The notes: generated by a model from the letters alone, not told the origin. Positions 20,776-34,332 are shown, numbered from the stretch's first letter. The stretch is DNA of 64,000 nucleotides from Vitellaria paradoxa (GCA_019916065.1 CM034233.1:9058516-9122515); one strand, 5' to 3'. Numbers and translations are program-made.

Positions 20776-23700
20776 TATTATTAAAACTTGTGAGATTTAA
20801 GTGTACAAATATAAAACCACAAAAAAATGTAAGTGAAATAAACGCTAATTAAAAAGTTGACACTAACACCTCGCTTCATTTATTTTATTTTTTTGACTCT
20901 AGAAATCTCTTTAATGCAAAGTCACTTTTAGGAGGTGTTTGGTTGGTCAAAATCAACTAAAACCTATCAACTTTTACAATTTTTTGAACTTCCATCAAAT
21001 CAAATTTTATTATATATCACTTTTATATTAAAATTTTATACTTTTACTGTACTTTTTAACTAAACTTTTATCAACTAAATACCTCTTAAGTCTATTTATA
21101 AAAATAAATATTAAGCTCATAAATCAGTCGATGGAATTCACAAATTATATAGCTTAAAATGCAATAACGGCCCGGGAGAATCCAAATTGAAATCATAAGT
21201 TCCACCAGATGGGCTAGCCGAGGGTTAACCGCTCCGTGGTAATTCAAAAAGAGCGGCTTTAATTGATTCAGGTGCCTGAAATTTTGTCGAGGACCGGAGC
21301 CATGGACAGAGAAGGGGGCAAAACGTCAGTTAAAAATACCTTTTTTTTTGGTTATCGAATAAAAAATGGTAATTCGATCGAAGAGCAGAGCAGTGATTGC
21401 CTGACACGACTGTCAACAAAAGTTTCAAGAAGATCAATGTATGAAGGCCACGCAAACGCGGTCAAAGATACCCAGTTGAAAATTCTGAATCCCTGAACAC
21501 CCGTGGGAATGTTGCTAGCCTTTGGGTGGCACAGCCTATCATTTTACTTTGATCAATCTTTAATCATTTGGCAGCTATCACTAGCATTGAAACTTTAATG
21601 CTATAACCCAAAAAATAAAAAATAAAAATTGTAAAACTCATATATAGAAATAAAATGGTGTGATTAAAATTAAATTTATTTTTATAAAAATTGCTTTACA
21701 AAAATAAAAAAATTATACATGAATAATATATAAAATAACACCCAATTCAGTTAAAAAATATTATTTATAATAAATGCGATTAACGATGGAACTCCTCTGC
21801 ATGTCAATTTAGGTAGTATTTGATTCACCAAATTCTACAAAAAGTTATTAATTTTTTTCACTCAAATTTCGTTATGTGTTACTCTTACACCAACTTCTTC
21901 TTCTTCTTCTTCTTCTTTTTTCTTTTACCATCCAAACACTAGCTTAATAGAGTAATCATTGTTGTTAGAATATATGATTATTATTTTGATAAATAATATT
22001 CTAAATGATATTTACCCAAAAAAAAAAAAAGTTCAAAACAGTAATCTATTATATGGTTGGTAAAATATCAAAAGTTATTCCTTTTACTAAATAGACACTT
22101 TCTTAACAGACAAATTTTGCTCTGTTTGCAGAGGGTATAATGGTCATTTCATAGAGACAACATTCAGAAGATCATGTTTGATAATGGGTTCATTTGAAAT
22201 CTCAAAAAAATTAAAAAATTTCAAAAAATTTCAAAAGTTTTCAAATCTCCACAATCAAAATTAACCACTTATCATTTTTACATCATATCAACCTTATCTT
22301 TTGATTTTTTTTAATTTATTTGGACTCCAACTGCACCCAATATCTTATACCATTTTATAGAATAAACCTGAAAAATCATTCGATTAAGAACTTTAACCTA
22401 ACTTAAAAATTATTAGAATTTTTACTAAAAGTTTAAAAATTATTAAAAGTTATCAAAATTTTTATTTATTTTATCTAATACTTAAACGATATTTAAAATT
22501 ATTAAAAATTTCAATTTATTTTATTAAGTATAAAAAAAAACTTTCACCTATCATTTTTCACCCAAAAAAAAAAATACCTTTAAAACGAAGCCTCCATACA
22601 TGTATATATATGCTCGAATTTTAACGTTGTTGGTTATCAGTCAAACGTAAAAAGGAAAGGAATTGTGTGAGGAGTTGGGCGGCATGATAGGGGGTGGAAC
22701 CCACACAGTGGAAGAAGCGGTGGAAAATTGGAAATCCATCATTACGGGGAAGACAATGCCATCATTTGCACGTGTCCACATGGACCACAACTTCTGCCAA
22801 TCAAGCCAGGACAAAAACCCGTTCCACTCCTTCTCTTAACTCAATAATAAGGAAAAAATATCATTGCCTCGGAAAATTTTGTTTAAATAATGTGCTAAAC
22901 TAAGACCCCGTTTGGAGTGTAAAAAAAAATTCTAAAAGTTAACAAAAATAATTTTTTTTAAATTTAAAGTGTAAAAAGTTAGTTTGAAATAATAGTTAGA
23001 TATTTGTATTTGATTTAATATAAAGTTGTTAAAAATTATATAAAGTGATATGTGATAAAATTTTAGTGGAGAATCTTAAAAATTCTTAAAATTTTGTAAA
23101 ATTTTTTAGTATAAATATCAGTCTAATTTTTTAAAAAATCTGCCAAAGTTCGTTAGAATGTACTATAATACTTTATTCTAATGAATTTTAACAATTTTTT
23201 TTTTGAAAAAATTAAAATTTTTAGAGTCTGATAAGTTGAAACTTTTGAAATGTTTAAAATTTTTTTAAACTTGTTTGAATCTCCAAACAGTCCTTTTTTT
23301 AAGTGTAATATGAACTATGTTTGTGAGTTTATATTTTTTAAGTGAGATGCACCGTGAATGTACGTATTGCATCATTTTGGTAAATTATTTTGATAACATA
23401 GCAGTATTTAAGAAAAATAAAATTTTAAATTAGAAATTTTACTTTAATAAATTAAACATTTTGAATATAAAACTAATATTACTCATTCATGTTCACGACA
23501 CTCACGGGAATGATTAATTACAATTTAAATTTAAATGTTTTAAAAGATGGAAATGTAGGGCCAGATTTAGAATTTAGAATTAATAAGAATAAAATTATAT
23601 TTTTAAAATATATAGAAAAAAATAAAAAATAAAAAATACTGAGAGTGAAAAGTTACTAATAATGTGACAAAAATAAAAAAAAATACAAATAAATGAGAAT

Positions 23701-24402
23701 AAAATCAACCAAGTCCGCTTATAATTTTTTAAATTAACGAGGACAATTAGCCCATGCACCTTGGTCTGCCCACGTATAAATGAATGTATTTGAATTGCCA
23801 TTTTGAAAGGAGTAACACAATATAGGGGGTGTTTGGAGTCTTAACAAAAATTAAAAAAAAATCAAAAAATAGAGTTGATGTGATATAAAAATAATAGGTG
23901 GTAAAATTTGATTGAAGAGATTTAAAAATTTTTAAAGTTTTTTTAAATTTTTTGATTTTTTTTAAAGTTCCAAACCAACCCTATATATACCTGCTAAAAA
24001 AAAAAAAAAACTTAATATACCAGTTGAATTGGAAAAAATAATAATAAAAAGGGTGGTTTTGTACCAATTTTCTGCAGCAGTACCACTGGATTTACATTAC
24101 CACCTTCTCTCGTCTAAGCCCATGCATAGTCAGGAGGTATTTTTTAGTCAGGAGGTATTTGAAGCACTGATTTGCGAGGAAAGAGAAAGTGGAAGAAAAA
24201 TAGAGTAATTTGTACACAGTATTTTTTATGATTAATTAAATAAAAATTACTTTTTCAAATATTTATTTATTCTACATTTTTCTTTCATTTTTATTTTTCA
24301 TCCACAAGTCCGTCCTCCATAGATACCCATGACGTTCTAGCATTAAACACCTATAAATCATGATAATAACACAATAATGTCCATCTAGTTACAAAGATAT
24401 TG

Positions 24403-24433
<31 letters not shown>

Positions 24434-26300
24434 TCTCTCATTTCTCAGTAATTAGAGTGATAAGAGCAAATTCTGTCCATAAACGTGGTTCATGATAACT
24501 TATTGTCTCGAGTACTCTCAAAGGCGAAAGGTGTCCTTCAAATCCTACATAATAATTATTGATTACAAAACTATTAAAGGTTTAATTAATATTCCAAGTA
24601 AGAGAGCTGTAGCTTAAGGCTTATAATCCACTTCTTACTTTAGTATATTTACCCACCCACCATCACCTCTCAAAAATAACATTGAAATGAGATATTTTTT
24701 ATTGTTATTATTATTATTTTAGTAGAAAGTCCATGGAAAGTCTATTCTAGCTTGAAGAAATTAAGGCGGTTTGAGAAATATAAAAGGTAAAAATAAGCTA
24801 AAAATAAGTTGTTGTTTTTTTTTGTATTTGAGAAAGGAAAAAAATAACTTTTTAGTAGCTGATTTTTTTATTTTTGTTAATTTGATATGTTTGCCCTTGA
24901 AGATTAAAAATAAAATAAAATGTAAGAGGATAAATTTGACCATTTAACAAATAAGCAAATAAGTTAATAAGTTAAAGTTTCCAAACAAAGCCTAATACTA
25001 GAATGTTTGGAACTCTAAATATTTCTATAAAACTTTACAAATCTCTGCAAAATTTAAATTTTTAATTTACTATATGAATTAAGATATTATAACTTTTACA
25101 AATTAATACTATATGCAGAGCTTATATAAACTCAATTAATAAAATATAACAACATCATACAATGTGTTATATTAATTAACTTATGTTTAATTTTTATAAA
25201 TTAAGCCTATATATATATATATATAAATAATTTCTCTCGTCCCCAGCATAGGATAGCCACCATATGTCTTTTTTTTTTTTTTTTTTCCCGGCAAGTTAGC
25301 TGCCATATATGTCGGTAGGAGAAAGTCTTGACCACGTGTCATCAAATATCATCGCAGACGCATAGAGAAATCTCAATTATTATATATCAAATAGTTTTTT
25401 TTTTTAAACGGGTTACGTATCAATTGGTGAAACGTCGTCTTCTGGCACTTTTGCCAGTGACTTTAACATTTCGATACTTAGTTATCGGTTTGTTTGGAAA
25501 CCTTTTCAGCTTGGGAATTGATGGAAAGGGACCATATATATATGACAAAAGAGAGCGAATGTGGGAAGGCATCATTACATTGATTGAAAATTTATTCCCA
25601 CATATATATATATATATAGATTTTGATGGGCATCTTTACATATTAACCCTCCTCCTTTCTTCTTTCTTTTTTATTATAGAGAGAGAGAGAGAGAGAGGGG
25701 ATGGTTGAGGGCACATGATCGCATGGTGAGAAAATTGTCATGTCATGTAAGGGAAAGTAGGTGCAAATATGTATGAAGGGAAAAGAGATTTGTTTTATGG
25801 GGGTAAATGGATGACAGTCCAAAAACAATTTGGTGAATTGATGGCACTGAAAGATCCTCCCAATACAAACTTTTTTTTTCTTTTTCCCTCCTTTTACTTT
25901 AAAATAATCCTTTCATTATATTCTTCCTCATAGCTTTTTCTTTGCCTTTCTTTATATTCTTCCATGTTTCTTTTATTAACCCCCTTTGCGGTGTTTTGCA
26001 CAAACTCAAAAAGAGTTAAATCTTGACTCTGAGATAAAGTCCAAATGTCTCTTTCCGTCACTCTGTCCTTTCACTTAATTCCCACTACCAAAATGCCCCT
26101 CCATTTCCTGCAACAACTAAATGACTACACTCCAATTATGTCAGGAACAGATTCCATGTCTTCCACATTTATTAATTTGATACTTGTTTCCAGCTTGAAA
26201 GGGATAAATCACTTTGCAAACCATTTACTCTGCTTTTCCCTCCTCACTCAGGCTGCCCTGTTTATTTCAAATGTACGAGTTGATATATATATAATATTAT
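20776..26300. other. AT-rich intergenic DNA, no gene supported
   Basis: It contains many 'GTTTGG...CCAAAC' MITE-like fragments (for example around 20935-21090, 21805-21960, 22180-22590, 22905-23300, 23825-23985, 24765-24995), a CTT microsatellite (21893-21917), a TA tract (24410-24433) and a GA tract (about 25676-25700). The moderately GC-rich stretch 21160-21530 has an open frame of 77 codons with no recognised motif. Nothing else can be called. Confidence 0.5.
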
Positions 26301-26451
26301 AGGTGTGTTTGGAGTGATAAAAAATGAGATAAAGTGAGATAAGTTATGAGTTCATAATTCGTACAGTAAAATAAAAATTAAATAATTTTTAAAAATATTT
26401 AAAATTTTTCAGAGATTTTTCAAATCTTATAACAAACTAAACGGAGCCTAT
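26301..26451 (+). repeat. MITE family A copy 2
   Basis: It starts AGGTGTGTTTGGAGTGATAA, contains GAGATAAAGTGAGATAAG and ends AACTAAACGGAGCCTAT. Flanks ATTA/TTTA fit a TTA-type target duplication. The same family as 2819-2968. Confidence 0.7.
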
Positions 26452-26850
26452 TTATACAATCAAAAAATATTTTTATTATTATTTTTTTTAAATAAAAAAG
26501 GGGTTCATAAGTGTCATTCTATCATTTCAATTCAAAATATTGGTAAAAATTTATTTTATTTAAAAAATTGTCACTGGCCCATTAATTTGTGGGGTTTTAT
26601 TTTTTCTATGGTATAATAACATTTTTCAATAATTTTGTACGGTGCTTGCATGTTTTCATGATTAAAAAATTTTATAATTTTTTAGAAATCTAATTTATAT
26701 ATATATATATATATAAATCATTAGACTAATTTTTATGAGAAGCTATTTTCGTTAAGATTATAAGATAATAATATTTTTATAATTGAAAGACATTTTTAAT
26801 AGGTTATACTTTGAGATTTTTAATAGGAGGCCGTCTTATTAATCTTAGTA

Positions 26851-27161
26851 GGGGTGTGTATAGATCGATTCGATTCGAGTTCACTTCGATTTAGGTTCAT
26901 ATCTAATGCGAAATTGAACCGATTTTTTAGGTTCTTGAAAAATGGACCCAAAATTGAATTGATTTTATCTTGGAACCGAACCAAATTGAATAAAAAATGT
27001 CAGACTAGGTCGGTTCGATTTTCAGGTTAGCTTAAATTGGATTGGGTCGAATTTGTTTTGAGTTGACCCAGTTTATTTATTTTTAGATCCTAAACATTCA
27101 TATAAATAATATATTATATAATACTATAAATATTATAATATACATAATATTATCTATAATC

Positions 27162-27202
<41 letters not shown>

Positions 27203-27545
27203 ATTAGTTACTGTTGTAATGTTTTATATATCATGTTAAAATAAAAATTATTTTATATATAATATTACATAATTATATATTATATTATTTGGGTTAATTT
27301 TAGGTTAGTTCGGGTTGTGTTATTCTCAATTCAGTTTTGGTTCAGTTCGGGTTGTGTTATTCTCAATTCAGTTTTGGTTCAGTTCAGTTCGATTTTTTGT
27401 CTACTAACTTAACTTGAGGATTGAATCGAAAATACTGAATTATTATTTTTTAATCTAGAACTGAATCGATTTTAACCAAACCAAACCAAACCGAAATGGC
27501 CAAATTGATTTGATTTTCAGTTTGTTCGATTTTTTTGTGCACCCC
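26851..27545. repeat. Large MITE with GGGGTG termini and TTCGGTT-type filler
   Basis: The left end is GGGGTGTGTATAGATCGATT and the right end, in reverse complement, GGGGTGCACAAAAAAATCGA. The interior holds repeated GGTTCGATT and CAGTTTTGGTTCAGTTCGG words, including a tandem ~50-bp duplication at 27303-27385, and a TA tract (27166-27200). This matches the common plant non-autonomous hAT-like 'GGGGTGTGCA' elements. Flanking 8-mers TCTTAGTA and ACTTACTA are imperfectly alike. Non-coding. Confidence 0.65.
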
Positions 27546-27584
27546 TAAACTTACTAGGTTTTAAGTTTGGGGAGCAAGTCTTAA

Positions 27585-27650
27585 GAGTTGTTAGAGAGAG
27601 GAATCGAACCTAGGAGTTTGGGGTAGTAAACCCTTAGCTACTAGACCAAA
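27585..27650 (-). repeat. tRNA-like (SINE head) fragment
   Basis: The minus strand shows TTTGGTCTAGTAGCTAAGGG (A-box-like) and GGTTCGATTCC (B box) at tRNA-like spacing. A cloverleaf cannot be completed and no poly-T terminator follows properly, so a SINE head or tRNA pseudogene is likelier than a working tRNA. Confidence 0.45.
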
Positions 27651-27659
27651 GCCAACTCA

Positions 27660-30118
27660 CCTAACCCATTAGCTAGACAAACTATATGCAATTTTTAGGT
27701 ATAAGTCCAAATTCTCATCACTGCATGAGTCCGTCATTTGTCGTTGCATATGTTAAGGAGCAAGTGTATATAGCACAAACTAAGAGAGATTCACTCCCTA
27801 AAAGTTTGGTTTAGGGAATGAATCTATTGGAGTCAAATGGTTTTGTTTTTTTTAACCTGATAATAGTATGTAAAGCTATACAACAAAAACTTAAACCCTT
27901 TCTACTTGCACAATGATTCTTTCGATAGCATCTTTGGCAGTATTATAAATTGGGCCAATTAAGGAGCCCAATGCCTAGCTGGAGAAAGTATACTGAACAT
28001 GACTTGAATAACCTGGAATTAATATATAAAAAAAAAGAATGTGCATTATTGAAGGTGAGATAAAAAATAAAAATTCAAAGTGTTATTAGAATTTTTTTTG
28101 GGGGCATTTTAACAAAATCATCAATTTATTGTTTAAATACACTTTCAAAGCTACTATTGAAAAAAGAATCCAACCTACCACCTCCAAATGAGAAAGTGGA
28201 TTCTGGTTTATTAGGATAGCCCTTTATTAAAATTCTTCTATAACAATACTTTTGAAATCGCCAATAAAATAATATTTTAACTTTTTTCTTTCCGAAATTA
28301 AATTTTAACTCCAATATTTGGCCGTGTAGAAATCTCAGACACTTGGTTTGAGAGTGGAACATCGACATTCCATTACCAGTGAATCGAAACAAAAATGCCA
28401 TCATAAGTGTAAACTTCAATAACCATGCGTAGGAATTAGATTAATTTATTAAAAATTCGTTCATGGTCAATTTACTAGAAAATTTAACCAGGTTTCAATA
28501 CTTATTTATTTTTAAATTCAACCCTAACATGGCTCAATAAATTTAAATATATACGTATAAAACTCAAATTATTGGACGCTTCAATTAAACCTCTTTTTTC
28601 GAATTCAATTGAAGTGAAAAGGTAAATAAATCACCTTCAAACACGTTTTGATGTTTGATAAAATTTTCAAGTAAGGATTTGCTTGGAAGTGAAATTTTTA
28701 CAAACTTTTAGTAAATTTTTGGTTGAAGTTGCTAGGTATAACTTTTTTAAGTTTGGCAAAAATTTATAAATTTCAATAACTTTTACAGCTCATTTGATAA
28801 AACTGTTAGTTTTCAGTTTTTATATTTATTTTTTATGTTTAGTTTTTGGTTTTTGTGTTCAATTTTTCATTTTTATTTTCATTGTAGAAAAAGAAAACAA
28901 AAACTTAAAAATGCATTTAGTAATGATAGTTGATAGTTATAGTAGTTATCTAATTAAATTCTCTAAATTTAATTATTTTGATTATCTTATTTGTTAAAAA
29001 TAATTTGATATAATAAAAATAAAATATATTAAATATAATTTATTATATTATTGTTAAAAAGTTTTTTAATATAATATATTTTATGTTAATTAAACTAATT
29101 AATTTGATTAACTTAAACTAATTTGATTTAGTTAATTAATTAAATTTTTTTATTAATTATAATTTAATTCAATAAAATTAAAACATATTAAATATAATTT
29201 AATTATATTATTTATTAAAAATGAAAAAATTAAATATTTGTTAAATTATTTTAATTAATTAAATCTAATAATAATTAATTTATTTTGGTTAATTATTAAT
29301 TAATCATTAAATTATATTTGAATATAATTTAATTTATTAAATTATTATCGATAAAATTAGTTATTAATTAAATTATATTCAATATATTCATTCAATAAAA
29401 TAAATATAATTTAATTATGTTAGTTATTAAAAATTTAATAAAATATTTTAATTAATTTAATTATAATTAATTTAACTTGGTTAATTATTAATTAAATTGT
29501 ATTTAATGTATATAATATATAATTTAATATATTAAAAATTAATTATTAATTACATTATATTTAATATTTTTTATTATACTTAATATATTAATGTAATATA
29601 TATGAAATAATATATATATTGATATTGATGGTAGTCGTGAGTGGGTGGAGAGACGGCGATTGTTGGCAGTGATCAGAGGTGGGTGGGGGTGGCGGTGGCA
29701 ATAGTTGGTGATAGCAGAATGTTGGTGACAACTAATGAATGGTGGTTGGCTGATTGTGGATGATGGTTGTGATTGGTAGTGATTATAAAAGAAAATATAA
29801 ACTGAAAATAAAAACTTAAAAGAACTTATTTTTCATGTTTTTATAATTTTTAAAAATTTTAAAAAATAGAAGATTGAAAATAAAATGGTAGTCAAACGGG
29901 CCCTTGTCAAACGCCAAAAAAATAAAAATTATTAATTTTTTTTTTAAGTTCCAATCCAACCCTAAGTTTTGGTATCTTACTAAATATTATAAATTGCCAT
30001 ATCTAAAACTGTGCAAAGGGTCTAAATTTCTTTTTCCTTTCAAAATGCCAAATGGCCAAAATTTTTTTTCACAAAAATTTTTGGTTAAATAAATAAAGGA
30101 TCTCTACCAGAGCTAATT
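27660..30118. other. AT-rich intergenic DNA with G-rich island
   Basis: No gene supported. 28790-29900 looks like one long AT-rich element beginning CTCATTTGATAAAACTG and ending GTCAAACGGGCCC. It contains ~600 bp of TTAATT-type repeats and, at 29630-29790, an abrupt GGTGG-rich island. The 97-codon minus-strand frame at 28126-28419 has no recognisable motif. Confidence 0.45.
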
Positions 30119-30470
30119 TGAGGGGTGTTTGGAAGTTCAAAAAAATTTAAGTTTTGGTAGTTTTTTTAGAGTTTTTTTTTTTTTTTTTTTGCACTTTTTG
30201 TGTGTTTGGTTGAGCTAAGTGGAATTTTTAGTATTTTTTAGTAATTTTTTGGTGTTTGGTAAATTTTTTATTGTAGCAAAATAAAAAAGTGATAACTTTT
30301 GGGTGTTTGGTATGTTTTTTACTGTCACAAATAAAAAAAGTTGTAATTATGGAGTGTACTTTTTACTGTAGTAAATCAAAAAAGTGAAAAATTTTATAAT
30401 TTTGTCAAACACACAAAAAGTAACTTTTTGTATTTTTTTATTAATTTTTGAGTCGCCAAACGGGCTCTAA
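30119..30470 (+). repeat. MITE family B copy 1
   Basis: About 350 bp starting AGGGGTGTTTGGAAGTTCAA and ending GCCAAACGGGCTCTAA. It contains three internal versions of GTGTTTGGTA...TTTACTGTAGCAAA. Inverted relatives lie at 52569-52913 and 57111-57481. Non-coding. Confidence 0.7.
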
Positions 30471-31008
30471 GCACGAGAAAGCGTGCTCATGCAGCGACGA
30501 CGTTTCATATACTCAAATAAACCTTTCAAATTTTCTCTAAACACGGATCTTCCATTCCGCCTCTGTTCGAAAGTCATAGGAGTTGGAAGAAATTCGTGGG
30601 ACAAAGAAGCGAAACACCTCTCCTAATTCGAATTTATCATACGTTATTCTTGTAACTGCTATCTGTTGCTACACAGCAGCCCCTTTAATCTTAATAAGAT
30701 TTTGAGCAATATTAACCTATGTATCAGAAAAATTTATCAGAATAAGTTACTTGAGCAATACTAGATATTGTATGTATCAGAAAATTTATCAGAATAGGTG
30801 ATATGGACTCATGGAAGGCTTAGTCAATATGATGGCTTTAGTGGGTTTTGTGAAGTAAAATATAAGTGCCCATCGTGTGGCACAAGTTCAGCTAGTTTGC
30901 TTTATTTGTTGTTGGTGGGAGTAGTTTGTTTTGTTTGTTGTTCGTGGGAGTTATATATTGTCCATATTTTCTTACCTTAATTTTGAATTGGGTTGTATTT
31001 AAGTTAAG
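30471..31008. other. Low-copy-looking DNA, no gene confirmed
   Basis: Less AT-rich than its surroundings. An open frame of 60 codons (30798-30980) contains KCPSCG, a possible single zinc-ribbon knuckle, but lacks the partner knuckle and any other support. A degenerate gene remnant is possible; no function is claimed. Confidence 0.3.
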
Positions 31009-31202
31009 TATTTTTTTTTTTTTTTAACTCGGAATCCTCATCGATTTATTACACCTCTCAACGAACCGCATAACCGATGGGTAAACCAGAGAGATATACG
31101 CTGCCCCTCACATACACTTTACTTGAGTCAGGAGTCAAACTTGTGTGGTCTCTGTGGAAAGCATACTCACGAGTCACTCGGGCTAATCCCAGGGAGCTAA
31201 AC
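31009..31202 (-). mobile_element. SINE with poly(A) tail (second copy)
   Basis: On the minus strand: A-box-like GATTAGCCCGAGTGACTCG, B-box-like GTTTGACTCCTGAC, body with TTTACCCATCGGTTATGCGG, AATAAATCGATGAGGATTCC and an A15 tail (31011-31025 on the plus strand as T). The 3' half is shared with the copies at 20381 and 49834. Confidence 0.7.
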
Positions 31203-31910
31203 TAAATAGTTACCAGAATGAATTAACAGATTTTATTTTGCTTACACATTTCTCTGTTTGTTCGTTCTCTCTATTCATTCTCAAATCCTACGCAACAATA
31301 GGTTACTCAAACAATACTATTCTATGTATGAGCAAAAAAATATTAGAATAAATTACTAAAATAATGTGGAAGCCTTATATACTTATCATGAATTTAAATA
31401 AAAACACTCATTAAAATATTGTTTAATTTCAAAAATATCATTATCACAACATTCTAATAACTATTTGTCATAAATTCTTGTGGGTATTTTTCTAATTTTT
31501 TTTTTCATTCTTCTTTCTCCAGAGGCGGGAAAAAATGACATTTATCTAAGGAGAAACGGGCTGTTAACCATATATATAACTGTTATTTAAGAAGTGAAAA
31601 AAGGGGGGGCACTATAATATTATTATGTTTAGCCGAGAAGGGAATTGCTAGAAAGCGGTGATAGAGGGGGGCCAAGTGCCCACTGCTATTACGTTGTAAA
31701 ACATGCGTCAATCAAATCCCCTGACCAACCTATAATTTGGACTGAAGTTTGAGGCCCAAAAATAAATTCTGAAGGTTGAGTGCCTAAAACGCTCGGCCCA
31801 ACTTTCCATGGATCGGATGGTCGCGATTTAAAGGTTAGTGGTTGCATTGCCAACTCCATGACCCGTTGCTATTCCTTTCTTTTACAGGCAATCGATACTA
31901 AATGGCCAAG
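31203..31910. other. Intergenic DNA, no gene seen
   Basis: The first part is AT-rich; 31630-31880 is moderately GC-rich with no open frame of note. Nothing else supported. Confidence 0.45.
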
Positions 31911-31911
31911 T

Positions 31912-32282
31912 TTGCTTGAGGGATGAGGAAGTGCGATTGGATAATTTATCCTGTGGACCCACAAAAGCGGTGTTGTCCGGGATGGTGGGATTTGTGGGTC
32001 CTATGACTTTGTTATCCCGTGAGTTGCCGGATGAGTAATCCGGGGTGGGTTGGAGTATTATTAATATTTTATCTCTGGATTTATTTTTCGGTAAGATCTA
32101 AAAGATTAAAATTATTTCTTTTCACATTACATATCAAATTATATTTTTGACCCCATTTTATATCCTATTAACCAAACACTAAAAAAATAATCTTACATAA
32201 AAAATTAATAACATCTTTTATCCAATCTCATATATTATTGTATAGTATTACTTATTCCCATCATCTAATCCCCTCAAACAAA
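31912..32282. repeat. MITE-like element with TTGYTTGAGGG ends
   Basis: The left end TTGCTTGAGGGATGAGG and right end (reverse complement) TTGTTTGAGGGGATTAG form imperfect inverted repeats around a ~370-bp non-coding interior. A clear target duplication was not found. Confidence 0.55.
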
Positions 32283-32559
32283 CATAGTCAATATGTTAAA
32301 AGTGAGAGAGAGTAAGGGGAGTAAGTCACACTAGTGAGGAGAATGTGACGTGTGGCACTTTCTTTGACTTTTTGGTGCATGTTATAATTTGTATTCAAGA
32401 TCGGTTTGGAGCTCTAAAAAGTTTTAAAAATTATAAAAAATATTAAATATCTATAAAAATTATTTATTTTTTATTTTACTATACAAAAATTATAAATTCA
32501 TAATATATATTAAAATTTTATCACTTTTTATTATTTCAATATTTGTAAGTCAAATCGTT

Positions 32560-32640
32560 TATTAATTTAGTTGGTAAGAGAGCTTTAGACTAACTTGAAG
32601 GTCATGGGTTTGAGACCTTCATAGGGATAGCAACAATTAG
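32560..32640 (+). repeat. tRNA-like fragment (SINE head)
   Basis: TTAGTTGGTAAGAGAGC (A-box-like) is followed by GAAGGTCATGGGTTTGAGAC and CTTC (T-arm-like, B box degenerate). There is no recognisable acceptor stem, and poly-C and unrelated sequence follow, so it is not called as a tRNA gene. Confidence 0.4.
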
Positions 32641-32649
32641 TTTGTTTTA

Positions 32650-34066
32650 TTAAGCTCAAACCCCCCCCCCCTTTATCATTTACTGTAGCATTGAATATAT
32701 TGTAAAAATTCATGACAACATTCTACTAATTTATATTAATACATTGTAGGAGAGAACTTTGTACGAAAGTGAAACATAATTTTACCTTAAGTTGATAAAT
32801 ATATATTTTTTTATTTTTTTATTTTTTATTTTTTTAATTAGATGCTAATATTATTTTTATATTAAAAATTTCAGTAATTATTAACAATTTGACACGTGTC
32901 TCTTTTTTTTTTTTTGTTTGCGTTTTGTTTTTGTTTGGAAGATCGACACGTATTACATTTTTTAATTTTTTTATAAGTCTACAATGGATCATTTTACTAT
33001 TGGTAGAGATATTTAAAGAACGGTTGACGGATTGACAAGTGTGATATATTTTATTTTTGTATTTTATTTTTTGTTTAGACTTTAGAGTACTAACATATAT
33101 CACACTTTTTTCTTTGTAAATTTATAATGGATTATTTTGTTATAAATTAAGTATAAGAAATTTTTAAATGTTTAAACATTATATATTTATTATATTAAAT
33201 ATTATTTTATACTAAATGCATAGTTATTTTGTATATATATATAAAATTAAATATATTAAAAAAAAAAGAAAAAAACCCGCAACAATTGGGGGGGGGGGGT
33301 GTCGTTTGCTAGTTAAGATCAAAACAAAAGCATTTGAGTCTTCCTGTGAGGAGTTCCCGTCCTGTTGGTGTCGACTACACGAGCATTCATTTAAGTTATG
33401 AGAAAATATACATTATCAACGCAACTAAAAAAGGGAAGACGCCTGTAAATTTTTAACATAAAATTTATTACGGGCATGTCTTGATCTTAAAATTGCCTTG
33501 GTTTTACTTCTGGATAAATACCAAAATTTTCACTCTGCCTAAAAGCTTGTGTTTTATTGACAAGCTTGGAATACTACTTCGAATAATTTTCATGGTGGTG
33601 TGTTTGCTTTATTAATTTTATGCTTTCACATAAAGGTGCGGTGCCTATAATTTTAATCTTAGAGCCTTCCTTTGTGTGCGGATCAGCTGCAAGTTAAATT
33701 TGAATCAGTTGCCATCACAACATGCCTCATTGCCAAGAAAGGAAATGTAGTTTTCTTTTTTTTTTTAACTTTTAATAGCTGTGATGCACGACGGTGCTAG
33801 CTATATACGTATATACGTGTATATATATATATATGTATGTATACATTCCTTGCGTGGTTTATGAGTTGTTAAATTTAATTTAAATTAAATTAAATTAACA
33901 GACACAATAAATGTGCTAATTAAAAGTAATTAACAAGAGATGCTTATGCAGGCAACTTGCAGGTGTGAAAAATCTTGTGCTCCAAAGACGCTGTCCCTGT
34001 TATTTTCGTCGCTCTTGCATTGGTTAAGCGTCTCAATCGAACAAAACCCACCCCCCCAAAAAAAAG
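32650..34066. other. AT-rich intergenic DNA, no gene seen
   Basis: It includes C10 and G11 homopolymers (32665, 33289), many TA words and a moderately complex stretch 33300-33720. The open frames are short and featureless. Confidence 0.45.
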
Positions 34067-34071
34067 AAGTT

Positions 34072-34304
34072 GGTTAAGAGAAAAAAATTGAATGAAAAAG
34101 TTGGGAAAGTTATGTATATTGAATGTATTAATACAATAAAATAGCAACTCTATTTATAGAGGTGCTAAAGTAGAACTAGAATCGAAATAGAAAACAAAAT
34201 TAGAATAGAATAGGAAACAAATTCTACTATTATAAGTTTACCTAACTACTAGTTATCTGACTATTACCTAAATTCTAATACTAATTATCTAATATATGTT
34301 AACA
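34072..34304 (-). mobile_element. Copia-like solo LTR with 5-bp target duplication
   Basis: A 233-bp unit flanked by AAGTT (34067-34071 and 34305-34309). On the minus strand it begins TGTTAACATATATTAG, carries a TATA box in CTCTATAAATAGAG, and ends CTCTTAACC, which mirrors the start imperfectly. No internal region adjoins on either side. Size, TATA and the 5-bp duplication fit a solo Copia LTR left by LTR-LTR recombination. Confidence 0.72.
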
Positions 34305-34332
34305 AAGTTAATATGCCTAATTTTGTATTGGT

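Noticed and set aside
28126..28419. 97-codon minus-strand frame
   Set aside because: No family motif, no neighbouring exon, promoter or compositional support; AT-rich and probably chance.
30798..30980. Possible zinc-ribbon gene (KCPSCG)
   Set aside because: Only one CxxC knuckle and a hydrophobic tail; no second knuckle or continuing exon found.
32560..32640. Possible tRNA gene
   Set aside because: A and B boxes are visible but there is no pairable acceptor stem or terminator; treated as a SINE head. The same applies at 27585-27650 and 55630-55700.
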